The translations under genes and the position numbers were made by a program. Source: Bacillota bacterium (lineage in GTDB: Bacteria > Bacillota > UBA4882 > UBA10575). From it: 54,662 bases of DNA. Of this stretch, positions 1-7,962 are shown one piece after another (the stretch's first letter is position 1; each line of letters opens with the position of its first letter). The stretch is from positions 1 through 54,662 of the forward strand of contig JAKOVI010000004.1 in assembly GCA_029782135.1 (NCBI GenBank), in the 5' to 3' direction. Below the pieces are notes generated by a model. The model saw only the letters and a list, made by a program, of their open reading frames with translations, was not told the DNA's origin and ran no database searches.

Positions 1-143
1 ATTTTCGCGTCTGTATCGTTACCGCCGAGATCAATCCCGACCATCGAAACGAACTTGATCTCCGGATGAGACGGCAGGATTTGACGGAGAGCGGTTGGAT
101 TACACTGTTCCGGGGTGAGATAATAAAGTAACTCTTTCGGCAT
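1..143 (-). CDS. glnA: Glutamine synthetase, N-terminal fragment (gene runs off the window)
   Basis: Only the first 47 codons lie in the window. The peptide begins MPKELLYYLTP and contains HPEIKFVSMVGIDLGGNDTD, which I recognise as the N-terminal signature of the clostridial-type glutamine synthetases (ATP-dependent amidation of glutamate to glutamine in the cytoplasm). The ATG at 143 is preceded by AGAGGTGA seven bases or so upstream, a good ribosome binding site. The catalytic domain is outside the window, so the identification rests on this short stretch. A hairpin resembling a transcription attenuator sits about 110 bases upstream and a weak promoter about 180 bases upstream, suggesting leader-level nitrogen control. 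Confidence 0.75.
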   Translation of the reverse strand, partial: MPKELLYYLTPEQCNPTALRQILPSHPEIKFVSMVGIDLGGNDTDAK

Positions 144-221
144 TTCGTCACCTCTTTCTGAACGCCATCAGTTAAATCTTTATGCAACCGGGCACAGGTA
201 GTGAATTCATCAAAAACCTCT

Positions 222-241
222 AACTAATTGGAAGATTAGTT
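222..241. repeat. Small inverted repeat in the glnA leader
   Basis: Seven-base arms AACTAAT and ATTAGTT flank a six-base spacer. On the minus strand it lies just after the U-run of the attenuator-like hairpin and before glnA. It could be an operator or an mRNA hairpin; nothing decides between them. Confidence 0.45.
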
Positions 242-248
242 TAACCAA

Positions 249-301
249 TAAAAAAGACCTTTCTGCTTTGGGGTACGCCCCGCGTTCTTCCCCAAGGTCT
301 T
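249..301 (-). terminator. Attenuator-like terminator hairpin in the glnA leader
   Basis: On the minus strand an 8 bp stem (AAGACCTT at 294–301 in transcript sense, AAGGTCTT at 254–261) is followed by six U residues. Inside it, the GGGG complementary to 290–293 can pair either with bases across the loop or within a tight GGGG-CGTA-CCCC hairpin, so two folds are mutually exclusive. The position between a promoter and the glnA start fits conditional termination. Confidence 0.6.
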
Positions 302-326
302 CCTCTTCCGGTAATTCTAATCTATA

Positions 327-355
327 ATTATAGCATGTTCTCTCCTCCAGATAAA
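327..355 (-). promoter_or_regulatory. Candidate sigma-A promoter of glnA
   Basis: The minus strand reads TATAAT at 327–332, with TTTATC at 350–355 and a 17-base spacer. The -35 matches the consensus poorly (3 of 6). The -10 is itself part of a TATAATTATA palindrome. Transcription would begin near 320, just ahead of the attenuator-like hairpin. Confidence 0.35.
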
Positions 356-462
356 CTTAGAAAAGGTTAAATTCCCCTTCGCTCAGGTCTTTTCCAACTG
401 TTGACGAAGACCTTTCTTCAACAGCAGGGTATAAAACAGCAGACCGGCGTCCAAAATATAAA

Positions 463-490
463 TGCCCTCATCTCCAGGTTCCCGAGGGCA
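463..490. repeat. Small inverted repeat downstream of the lyase operon
   Basis: Arms TGCCCTC (463–469) and GAGGGCA (484–490) flank a 14-base spacer. It immediately follows the 496–528 hairpin on the minus strand and could strengthen the transcript 3' end. No other role is visible. Confidence 0.3.
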
Positions 491-495
491 CCAAA

Positions 496-528
496 GCAGG
501 AACCCGGTTCGCGTGACCGGGTTCCTGC
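496..528 (-). terminator. Strong hairpin after the lyase operon
   Basis: A perfect 13 bp stem (GCAGGAACCCGGT / ACCGGGTTCCTGC) with a seven-base loop lies 33 bases past the stop codon of the last lyase. The minus-strand tail is only TTTGG and the plus-strand tail CTTGTTTT, so termination efficiency on the minus strand is uncertain. It may act mainly as a 3'-end stabiliser or bidirectionally. Confidence 0.6.
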
Positions 529-561
529 TTGTTTTAAACTTTCTTTTTATTTGCATAACCG

Positions 562-1740
562 CTACACGACTGGTGGGTACAAAAAACTCAGTAGTTGCTC
601 TTCATTATTCTTACGCGCCAGTTCTAGATTGTACCGCGCGTAACGTTGATTATGAAAAGCATGGGCCGCCATCCAGAGCAAGTAGTAGGCGCTTTTGGGT
701 TCAAAAGGGGAGATTTGTTGGTAAGGCCATTTTTCCGGCTCCAACAGATAGGGGACTAGCCACTCCAGCGCTACCTCTATACTCCGCCCATCCTCTGTAC
801 GGTACTGGCAAAGATTAACCCCCACCGCTTGACCTAACTGTGCAAGGTTAAGTAAGCCGGTCAGATTCATCACTGAATAATCTAGCGCTTTAGTTCGCAC
901 TAACTCGAGCGGTTGACGACCATCCGGTTCAATCTGTACAGCAATTCTTCTTTCCCGGCTGGCAACGATGGTTTGCCGGGCGAGAGCAGTTTCCCCGGTA
1001 AAAAGCGCGTACGCCGCCACTTGAAAGTCATACATCGTGCCATGGTTATTCGCTGCCGCTGCTTCGTCCCGACCGTGTTTGCTATTTAATAACCAGTCCA
1101 AATAAGCTTTAAACCAATTTTGTAAGGCACGGTGCTCCGCCAAAGACCACTCGTCCGTGCCTAAAAGAAGCTGGGCAGCATCAATGGCCAGGACAAAACC
1201 TCTTGTATCGATGAGTCCGGTGCCTCTTCCCGTAACTCGTCCCGGGATGAGCTGCGCATAGTTTAAATTCGGGTTCATCCGCGTTTCCGGGTCTAAAAAC
1301 CAGGTTCGCAGTAAGGTGGAAGCCTTACGGGCGTAAGCTTCTCTTTCAAAGAAAAAATAAGCTAAAGCCAGGGTCGCCACCGCTTGGACCATTAATCCTA
1401 AAGTTTTACGATCGTATTTCTCTTGTTGTTCAGTTTCGGGATTAACCTCCCCGTCCCGGCGAATATAGGGTAAACCATCCGGAGTCGCCGGGTTCGGCCA
1501 CCAGTATCTTCCCAGACTGATATAATCATGTTTGTCCCCGCTCGGGGGGATATTCTTTTTATAGACGACCGATAAAGGCTTTAAAGTCAAGGCCTTATCC
1601 GCTTCTCCCTGCAAGCGGAGCATTGCCGGCAAAACTATTTCCTCTTTCGCCGCCAACTGTTCCTTAACAGCCCGCAATACGTCATCCTTCATCAGTAACA
1701 ATTGAGAATGAGGCTGATCGTTTCCCTTCATCTTCTTCAT
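562..1740 (-). CDS. Alginate lyase family protein (PL5/PL38-like), cytoplasmic, copy A
   Basis: A 392-residue protein of the alginate-lyase fold (alpha/alpha toroid; Pfam Alginate_lyase, as in PL5 and the glucuronan-lyase family PL38). Such enzymes cleave uronic acid polymers or oligomers by beta-elimination. Visible conserved blocks are YWWPNP (79–84), NPNLNYAQLIPG (156–167), NNHG (231–234, the Asn-His pair typical of the catalytic site) and an ELVRTKALDY block with R282 and Y288, matching the Arg/Tyr pair of PL5. There is no signal peptide, so it should act inside the cell on imported oligosaccharides. It overlaps the upstream paralogue by ATGA; a start three codons in (1731) is equally possible because AGAGG lies directly before the first ATG. 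The exact substrate (alginate, glucuronan or another polyuronate) cannot be read from the sequence. Confidence 0.82.
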   Translation of the reverse strand: MKKMKGNDQPHSQLLLMKDDVLRAVKEQLAAKEEIVLPAMLRLQGEADKALTLKPLSVVYKKNIPPSGDKHDYISLGRYWWPNPATPDGLPYIRRDGEVNPETEQQEKYDRKTLGLMVQAVATLALAYFFFEREAYARKASTLLRTWFLDPETRMNPNLNYAQLIPGRVTGRGTGLIDTRGFVLAIDAAQLLLGTDEWSLAEHRALQNWFKAYLDWLLNSKHGRDEAAAANNHGTMYDFQVAAYALFTGETALARQTIVASRERRIAVQIEPDGRQPLELVRTKALDYSVMNLTGLLNLAQLGQAVGVNLCQYRTEDGRSIEVALEWLVPYLLEPEKWPYQQISPFEPKSAYYLLWMAAHAFHNQRYARYNLELARKNNEEQLLSFLYPPVV

Positions 1741-2885
1741 CCTCTTGTTAATTGTTCTTTATAGTACCGCCCGGAGTTCCGATCCGCTAACCATAAAATC
1801 GGCTGCCGGATCGCAATGTTTCTTCTTACTTCCGGATCGACAGGATCCGGGTTTAACCTTTTCCATAAACGAAGGTATTTCTCTTCGCCTAAGGCCCGAC
1901 CGGCAAAGAGCAAACAGGAGATTTGCACCGGCCATTCTTCAAAAGATTGAACATCCGGAGGATATGGCCATCTGGCTTTATCCGCAAGAAAGGGATATAA
2001 AAATTCGATTCCTTTTTGAATCCCCCGGCCATCGGGGAGTTGAAAAGACCATAGATTATCCTCATCTGTCGATAAAACCTGGCATAAAGTCACTAAATTA
2101 TCTAAAGTGAAAATCGAATAACTATAGGGTTTGGTGCGGTTCAGCTCGCGCGGGAGGCTTCCGTCCGGTGCCATTTGCTCAGGTAAGATAAGCGTTTTAT
2201 AGCGCTCCCGGCAAAAATCCAACACCCTCTGGTTCTGCGTGAACAGGGCAAAGACGGCAGCCTGGACACACCAGCATACTCCGTGGTTATTCTTGGCATT
2301 CATCTCACTGACCCCATAGGGATGGGTGCAGATCCATTCCAAATAAGCGGCAAACCAGGCTTTCAAACCGTTCAGGATCCGACTGGTGAGAAATTCAGAG
2401 CCGTCCAACGCAGCTACGGCAAACGGTAGATCAATTAAATGGAGCGTATCAATAATCCCAATTCCCCGTCCCGAGCAGCGACCGGGGATCGCTTGCGCAT
2501 AGCGGAGGTGGGGATTCATCCTGGTTTGCGGCCCCAGAAAAAATTCCCGTAAGAAAGTTACAGCTTTCTCCGCATACTTTTCATCCCTGGTGATCAGGTA
2601 ACCCGCCGCTAAGTTGGCAACATTCGTTCTCATCGTCCGCAGTAACCGGCGGTGATGATCGAAATTATCCGGGTTCGTCAGTCCATCGCGCCTGATGTAT
2701 GGTAACCCGTCGGCCGTCTGAGGATTGGGCCACCAATAATCACCATTTGAATAATAGTCATTAGGCCCGCCCTCGCTTAGGGGGGCAATAACATCGGTGA
2801 GATGAACCGGTTTTTGGCGCCAGGAGAATTCGGCCTTCCTGAGGATCCAGTCTTGATCAAAATATTGTTCAAGACACGCCGGCAT
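1737..2885 (-). CDS. Alginate lyase family protein (PL5/PL38-like), cytoplasmic, divergent copy B
   Basis: A 382-residue paralogue of the two neighbouring lyases, with the same blocks: DYWWPNP (49–55), NPHLRYAQAIPG (124–135), NNHG (199–202) and an RELNRTKPYSYS segment supplying the Arg and Tyr. It lacks the first 30 or so residues of copies A and C and is clearly more divergent (NNHGVCW instead of NNHGT-YD), suggesting a different bond or oligomer specificity. There is no signal peptide. The ATG at 2885 follows GGAGGAATCAG, a good ribosome binding site, and the stop overlaps the next start, so the two are translationally coupled. Confidence 0.8.
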   Translation of the reverse strand: MPACLEQYFDQDWILRKAEFSWRQKPVHLTDVIAPLSEGGPNDYYSNGDYWWPNPQTADGLPYIRRDGLTNPDNFDHHRRLLRTMRTNVANLAAGYLITRDEKYAEKAVTFLREFFLGPQTRMNPHLRYAQAIPGRCSGRGIGIIDTLHLIDLPFAVAALDGSEFLTSRILNGLKAWFAAYLEWICTHPYGVSEMNAKNNHGVCWCVQAAVFALFTQNQRVLDFCRERYKTLILPEQMAPDGSLPRELNRTKPYSYSIFTLDNLVTLCQVLSTDEDNLWSFQLPDGRGIQKGIEFLYPFLADKARWPYPPDVQSFEEWPVQISCLLFAGRALGEEKYLRLWKRLNPDPVDPEVRRNIAIRQPILWLADRNSGRYYKEQLTRG

Positions 2886-3002
2886 TCTGATTCCTCCAGT
2901 TGCTCATTTTTTAAGATCATAAAATTAGATCGCTACTCGATACTGGCCGCTCCTCACTCGCTCATTTAAGGTTACCGGCGGCTGGGCTGCGTCAAGGATT
3001 GT

Positions 3003-4379
3003 TCACGGGCGATACGTTCGCGGACCCACGTCGCTTTCTTTTAAGACGACCGGTGGATGCGCTCCTTTTGTCGGATCAAGCGCATAATACAGACCATCAC
3101 TACCCAAGGTAATTTGCGGGTCGGACAACACAATCCCTTCCGGAGGGGTAAGGGTGAGCAGTCCTAAAAATGAACCATAAAAAATATCCCCGGAAAAACT
3201 GACCTCCTGAACTTTTTTGACCTCGCGAATCAAGGCGTACTCGCGTTCCCCTGTGAGATTGTTCCGGATGACATTATTGGCAAAACTCACCGAGACAGGT
3301 GGGGCTTGAGTATTACCTCCGCCAAAGACCAGACTCTGCTGGCAATCAATGAGCGAGTTATTCTCCACCCTGATCTTTTCCGTCGGCCAGTATCCATTCA
3401 AGGCGGGTTTCAGATCACTACCATAGATTACGATTCCGCCTCTGGCATCACTCGTAGTCCTTACCCCCTCAATGTAGTTATTGATGATCAGATGCTCTTT
3501 GTCCATCACACGGATCCCACCGGCATCTTTGAGATTTCCGGTTTTGATCACATTCCCCTCAACTACGCAGTTGTTACCATGGCGCAAGCAGATATGGCCT
3601 TTGCAATTGATTAGGGTATTATAACGGATCGTATTATGGCAAGCTTTATTGGAGATGATCTCGATCTCGCCGTTGCAATTCTCAAAGTAATTATATTCCA
3701 CCGTAGTATAAGAAGAGGATTGTGAAAAGTCACTGGTGCCGATACGGATCGTTTCCCACTCATTTACGCCGCCGCCGTCGGCAAAATCGCGAAAGACGTT
3801 ATGGTCGATCAGGTGATGATTAGGGGAACTGTTGGAGCGCCAGACCACCAGTAACGCCCCGCCGTTGTTTTTCCCGGCAAAGTAGCAGTGATCAACCCGG
3901 TGGTTGCGATTATAGAGACTGACCCATTTGGTGTACGCTTTCTCATTATTATAATTCACAATCGAGCAGTTCGTAGCCCGGTTGTTAAAACCCTTAAGTT
4001 GAATTGCCCCATTTTGATCAGCGGGTTGTCCATCTTTAAAATACAAGCCGTCAAGGACAATGTAATTGCCCATCGTCACAACCTTCGAGGCGCCGGTAAT
4101 AAAGACGGACCCCGGATCGGTAACGGTCAAGGTAATTGGCTGCTCGGCAGTTCCGTTCTTTGTAATTGAAATTTCCAGGTTACTCCAATCACCCGGCGCA
4201 AGTTTAATGACTGTTCCCGGCCGGGCACGATTTAATGCGGAAGTCAATTCTTTCTTCGTCGTGACAATCACTTCCTCCGCCCCGGCCGGAACAGTCGCCG
4301 CCACCATCAACCCGTTAGTCAAGGCCAAAATCAATAGAGCACAAACTAATAACCAACTGTAAATTTTCCTCTTGACCAT
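3003..4379 (-). CDS. Secreted PL6-family polysaccharide lyase (alginate lyase / chondroitinase B-like)
   Basis: About 458 residues. An N-terminal signal peptide (MVKRKIYSWLLVC… ending near AGAEE) is followed by a right-handed parallel beta-helix. The N-terminal half carries the PL6 pattern (a TTKKELTSALNRARPG-type block, then APGDW). The catalytic pair of PL6 enzymes is visible as the Lys of SNK (245) and the Arg of LRHG (266), 21 residues apart exactly as in chondroitinase B, and acidic GEIEI precedes the Lys as expected for the calcium site. The reading frame can be extended 23 codons upstream, but the ATG at 4379 has GGGGG ahead of it, begins the signal peptide and avoids overlapping the upstream lyase. 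It is the only lyase here that is exported, so it probably makes the first cuts outside the cell. Substrate is uncertain. Confidence 0.85.
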   Translation of the reverse strand: MVKRKIYSWLLVCALLILALTNGLMVAATVPAGAEEVIVTTKKELTSALNRARPGTVIKLAPGDWSNLEISITKNGTAEQPITLTVTDPGSVFITGASKVVTMGNYIVLDGLYFKDGQPADQNGAIQLKGFNNRATNCSIVNYNNEKAYTKWVSLYNRNHRVDHCYFAGKNNGGALLVVWRSNSSPNHHLIDHNVFRDFADGGGVNEWETIRIGTSDFSQSSSYTTVEYNYFENCNGEIEIISNKACHNTIRYNTLINCKGHICLRHGNNCVVEGNVIKTGNLKDAGGIRVMDKEHLIINNYIEGVRTTSDARGGIVIYGSDLKPALNGYWPTEKIRVENNSLIDCQQSLVFGGGNTQAPPVSVSFANNVIRNNLTGEREYALIREVKKVQEVSFSGDIFYGSFLGLLTLTPPEGIVLSDPQITLGSDGLYYALDPTKGAHPPVVLKESDVGPRTYRP

Positions 4380-4396
4380 CAGGCAGAAACCCCCTT

Positions 4397-5578
4397 TTAT
4401 CTTTCGAATGGCGAAAGGTAAAGTAGATTCACACGGTCCGCCGGCCAACCGGGTATTGCACCCCGAAGCGCCTCTTCAAAATAGGGTTCGTTGTAATTTT
4501 TGGCGGATAACCGGAGGAGAAACGCAATCCTCTCTGTCTTAAGCGGAGTAATCTGTTGGTATGGCCACTTTTGTGGTTCATAAAAGTATGGCAATAGCCA
4601 ATCGATCGCTTGACGGATACTCCGGCCATCGCTCGTCTGGTACGTCCAGAGATTAAGTCCGCAATGCTCACCCAATAAGGCTGATTTAAACCAAGCCATT
4701 AGGTTAAAGACAGAATAATGAAGCGCTGCTGTCCTTATTAACTCCAAAGGTTGCCGCCCGTCGGGTTCAATCTGCTCGGGAATTCGCTCTTTCATCATTT
4801 TTGTTAACACGTTCTGGGCAAGCCGGGGATGGTCCAGATAAAGGGCAAGATAAGCAACTAACAGATCATAATGCGTCCCATGGTTATTTTTACTCTTGGC
4901 TTCCTCCCGTCCATTGTCGCTTTCCTGAAGCCAAGTCAGGAAATTTTCCAACCATCCAACCAACGCCTGCTGGTCAGCAGCCGACCAAGCCCCTGAGTCG
5001 GCAAGCAAACCGAAAACATCCAGGAAAAATGGGAGGGGATAAGCTTCAATAATCCCTGTTCCCCGGGTGGCCCTTCTCCCCGGAATCCCCTGCGCATAAT
5101 TGAGGTTCGGATTCATCGCGGTATCAGAGTTGATAAACCAATGACGCACGAGTTCCGCCGCCCGTAAGGCGTAGTTTTGCGAGCGGGAAAAATAATAAGC
5201 TAAGGAAAGGGTGGTCACTGCATCAAACATAGTAAAAAACGAAGTGTTATCATATTGGTCGCTATCATATTCCGGATTGCGCTGACCATCCAGCCTGATA
5301 TACGGTAACCCATCCGGGGTATCGGGGTTTGGCCACCAGTATGGTCCAATACTCAGATAATCATGCGGATCTCCACTCGGCGCCAGCCGGGATTTATCAA
5401 CCACCGAGAATGGCCCGAGCGGTAATGCGCGGTCAGCCTCTGCCAACAGCTTTTCATAAGCGGGAAGCAATGTACTATCCCGCTGGTCGATCCTCTCCCG
5501 GATTTTATGTAATTCGGCAGGATTCAAAAAAAATACGATCGGACTTTCTTTGTTTATTCGAGAATTTTTCGTGTTCAT
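4397..5578 (-). CDS. Alginate lyase family protein (PL5/PL38-like), cytoplasmic, copy C
   Basis: A 393-residue paralogue very close in layout to copy A: YWWPNP, NPNLNYAQGIPG, NNHG at 231–234 (the same position as in copy A) and an ELIRTAALHYS block with the Arg and Tyr. An open frame reaches further upstream, but the ATG at 5578 follows AAGGAG with a six-base spacer and gives a protein of the same length as copy A. There is no signal peptide. It lies 17 bases before the PL6 lyase. Copies A and C look like a recent duplication, with PL6 and copy B lying between them. Confidence 0.82.
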   Translation of the reverse strand: MNTKNSRINKESPIVFFLNPAELHKIRERIDQRDSTLLPAYEKLLAEADRALPLGPFSVVDKSRLAPSGDPHDYLSIGPYWWPNPDTPDGLPYIRLDGQRNPEYDSDQYDNTSFFTMFDAVTTLSLAYYFSRSQNYALRAAELVRHWFINSDTAMNPNLNYAQGIPGRRATRGTGIIEAYPLPFFLDVFGLLADSGAWSAADQQALVGWLENFLTWLQESDNGREEAKSKNNHGTHYDLLVAYLALYLDHPRLAQNVLTKMMKERIPEQIEPDGRQPLELIRTAALHYSVFNLMAWFKSALLGEHCGLNLWTYQTSDGRSIRQAIDWLLPYFYEPQKWPYQQITPLKTERIAFLLRLSAKNYNEPYFEEALRGAIPGWPADRVNLLYLSPFER

Positions 5579-5725
5579 CTTAAACTCCTTAACTCTGATT
5601 TGTGATCTGAACGCCTTTGGCAACCTGCCATTCACCCCCTGGTGGGATTTCTCCAATGATCGCACCGGCCACCCGACCCAGATCTTCTCCGGAGCAGTGG
5701 CAAAGTTATGCGACGCCGCGTTTTT

Positions 5726-6352
5726 TTACACTGCCCGCATTAATTTTAACCATTCCCGCGCAATGAGGGCATGTCCGGCTACGGTCGGATGCACCCCGTC
5801 TTTTGTCCAAAAAGCTGAATCCCGCCGTGTGGAATACTGATTAAATATTCCGTCCATCGGTAATAACAGGGCACCAAACTCCCTGGCCAAATCGCGAACG
5901 GCGTTTATTTTTGGATCTAAGTCCTCCCGCCATCTTCTTTGCTCTTCTTTCATTGGTAAGACAAAAGGCTCGATCAGAACAAGTCGCGCATTAAGTTGCT
6001 CCTTTGTTGCTTGGATTATCGCCCGGTAATCGGCGGTAAACTGTTCAAGGGAGGTCGGATCATTGCGGTCGTACCGTCGCCAACAATCATTAATCCCAAT
6101 CATAATCGAAACCAAGGTCGGTTTCAGTTCAAGACAATCTTTCTCCCAACGGGCTTTTAAATCTTTAACCCGGTTCCCCCCAATTCCCCTGTTGATAAAT
6201 TTGACTTGTAACTCCGGATAGGTGGCCGCGATCCAACCAGCTATGATCATCGGGTAGCCCTTGCCTAAATCATTTGGATCCTCTTTATTCCGGCCGGCAT
6301 CGGTAACACTGTCGCCTTGAAATAAGATGAGATCGTGATCTTTAATCAGCAC
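5726..6352 (-). CDS. SGNH/GDSL hydrolase (probable carbohydrate acetylesterase)
   Basis: About 208 residues with the four SGNH blocks in order: FQGDS (nucleophile Ser), NRGIGGNR (oxyanion Gly), GIND (Asn) and DGVHP (catalytic Asp and His). This fold removes acyl groups, often acetyl, from sugars, lipids or polysaccharides. No signal peptide is present, so it would deacetylate oligosaccharides after import. I chose the GTG at 6352 because AAGGAAGG lies eight bases ahead; the GTG at 6361 overlaps that site. It is the first gene of the lyase group, downstream of a terminator. Confidence 0.8.
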   Translation of the reverse strand: MLIKDHDLILFQGDSVTDAGRNKEDPNDLGKGYPMIIAGWIAATYPELQVKFINRGIGGNRVKDLKARWEKDCLELKPTLVSIMIGINDCWRRYDRNDPTSLEQFTADYRAIIQATKEQLNARLVLIEPFVLPMKEEQRRWREDLDPKINAVRDLAREFGALLLPMDGIFNQYSTRRDSAFWTKDGVHPTVAGHALIAREWLKLMRAV

Positions 6353-6440
6353 TGAAGACACCTTCCTTTTTTTGCAGATATGGTTAAACGAAAAACTTAT
6401 TGCTCATCCCGACCGGAGGTTAATTACTTAAGTATTTTAA

Positions 6441-6469
6441 AAAACCTCTCCCCGCAGGGAGAGGTTTTT
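6441..6469 (-). terminator. Rho-independent terminator after the solute-binding protein gene
   Basis: The stem CCTCTCCC / GGGAGAGG with a four-base loop is flanked by A and T runs on both sides, so it can work in either direction. On the minus strand it lies 17 bases past the stop of the solute-binding protein and separates transport genes from the lyase group. Confidence 0.85.
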
Positions 6470-6485
6470 CACTCGGTGAGTCGGG

Positions 6486-7790
6486 TTATTTAATCAACGC
6501 ATTATACCGATCGATAATGGCCTGGAGTTGAGGCATGTATTTTTCGACTGTCGTCTGGTAGGAATTTTGCCCAGAGTACATCTCATTCCAGATCCGGTAA
6601 AACCGGAAACCATCCTGATCATCACACATGAAATAAAATGGAATGATCGGAGTTTTTCCTTCTTGGGCAATCCCTTCCAGAATTTTCCTGGTTTCCCAAG
6701 TATACTCTTTAAGCTCTTCAATCAAGCGGGTATTGCGTTGCTGTCTCAGCTCCTCGTCCACCTCAATATAGCGGAAAGTGTTAAGTAAAGCAGCGGCGCC
6801 TTCTGGATTTTTTGCCCCGACCGGAATAAACGCGTAGTTGGGGTAAGCCAGAGTGTAATATTTATCGGATTGCGGATCTTTGGGCATCGGTACCCAGCCG
6901 ATCTCATCATACATCACTTTATAGTCTTTCAGCCGGTAATACCTTGCCATCATCATCGCATCTTTACCGTTCAAAAACTCTTGGAGATTTTTCGCATCCC
7001 CCTTCGGACGCATGCAGTTGTATCCCGCGGCCGTCAACGAACGGAAGAAATCCGCCGCCCGGATAACATCAGGATCCCGAAGATTGGATACCATTCTTCC
7101 ATTTTGATCGATTTTGATCAGATTTTTCCCGGTCGAAAGGGCAAATTGGGCCAGTCCGAGGTCCTTATCACAGAGAAAGCCCCATTGATCGATATTACCA
7201 TCGCCATCTGTATCTTGGGTAAGCTGGATGGCAAGCTCCCGCAGGGTATTCCAGTCCCATTCCCCACGGTTATAGTAATCCAGCGGGGTATCTAGTCCGT
7301 TGTTCTCAAAAATAGTCTTATTGTAGAAAAGCATATTATAGGAGTTAATCATTCCATAGACGACTGCGTAATATTTACCATCATGTTTAAACTGCTCCCA
7401 CGCCGGTTTCATCTCCGACCATAACGGACTGTTGATATCGATGTAGTTATTAGCCGGTTGGACCAGATTGTTGGCCCGGAGCCACAAAAACCTACCTCTT
7501 TGAATTTCATCCCGACAGACATCCGGCGCATCACCACTCATCACCATTGCCGTTAATTTCGTACCGATCTCTTGGGTAGCGACGACCGTAAATTCAGCCT
7601 GGCCACCATAAAACTTCTTAAAATAATCAAGTAACTCGGTAAAATATTCCGGCCCCGTCCACGATAAGACTTTAACCACCTTATTTTTCAGGTTAATTTT
7701 CGGTACGGCCGGCGCTGCTGATAAATTTACAGCCAAAACGGTAATAACGATCAGCATACAAACCGCTAACATAAACTGATGCTTTTTCAC
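6486..7790 (-). CDS. Sugar ABC transporter substrate-binding protein
   Basis: A 434-residue family-1 extracellular solute-binding protein. It has an N-terminal signal segment (hydrophobic core at residues 8–25) but no cysteine lipobox, so how it is kept at the cell surface is unclear. The mature part shows the usual pattern VVATQEIGTKLTAMVMSGDAPDV, then a conserved DTPLDYYNRGEWDWNT stretch and C-terminal helices. It binds oligosaccharides for the adjacent permeases. The start is a GTG at 7790 preceded by AGGAGGAGG. It lies 172 bases after the permease gene, with its own leader carrying an inverted repeat, so it may be expressed at a different level from the permeases. Confidence 0.85.
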   Translation of the reverse strand: MKKHQFMLAVCMLIVITVLAVNLSAAPAVPKINLKNKVVKVLSWTGPEYFTELLDYFKKFYGGQAEFTVVATQEIGTKLTAMVMSGDAPDVCRDEIQRGRFLWLRANNLVQPANNYIDINSPLWSEMKPAWEQFKHDGKYYAVVYGMINSYNMLFYNKTIFENNGLDTPLDYYNRGEWDWNTLRELAIQLTQDTDGDGNIDQWGFLCDKDLGLAQFALSTGKNLIKIDQNGRMVSNLRDPDVIRAADFFRSLTAAGYNCMRPKGDAKNLQEFLNGKDAMMMARYYRLKDYKVMYDEIGWVPMPKDPQSDKYYTLAYPNYAFIPVGAKNPEGAAALLNTFRYIEVDEELRQQRNTRLIEELKEYTWETRKILEGIAQEGKTPIIPFYFMCDDQDGFRFYRIWNEMYSGQNSYQTTVEKYMPQLQAIIDRYNALIK

Positions 7791-7819
7791 TACACATCCT
7801 CCTCCTCTGTTTTTTTCTA

Positions 7820-7838
7820 TTAACCTTCTTCAGGTTAA
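7820..7838. repeat. Inverted repeat in the leader of the solute-binding protein gene
   Basis: Seven-base arms TTAACCT and AGGTTAA flank a five-base spacer, about 30 bases before the GTG start. No U-run follows on the minus strand, so it is not a terminator. An operator for a regulator or an mRNA-stabilising hairpin is possible. Confidence 0.4.
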
Positions 7839-7962
7839 GATCAATAATATAATATTAAAACAATAGCTTAATCTTCCTTTGGACGATGTTTATGTTTTTT
7901 TGTCTAAAATTTTGTTTTTACCTGACCGTCGTTTGGTGTACGGGACGATATATAATTGCCGG

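Larger units (their letters stand above)
144..561. other. Gene-free stretch between the lyase cluster and glnA
   Basis: No coding region is credible in these 418 bases. It holds, in minus-strand order, a strong 13 bp hairpin after the lyase operon, a small inverted repeat at 463–490, a candidate promoter near 327–355, an attenuator-like hairpin at 249–301, a hairpin at 222–241 and the glnA ribosome binding site. Confidence 0.7.

Noticed and set aside
144-340. Glutamine riboswitch or ANTAR-target double hairpin in the glnA leader
   Set aside because: I could not find the conserved glutamine-riboswitch core or two hexaloops with A1 and G4; only a generic attenuator shape is supported.
6362-6440. 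Promoter for the SGNH/lyase group
   Set aside because: A promoter is expected after the terminator at 6441–6469, but I found no convincing -35/-10 pair, so none is reported; read-through is possible.
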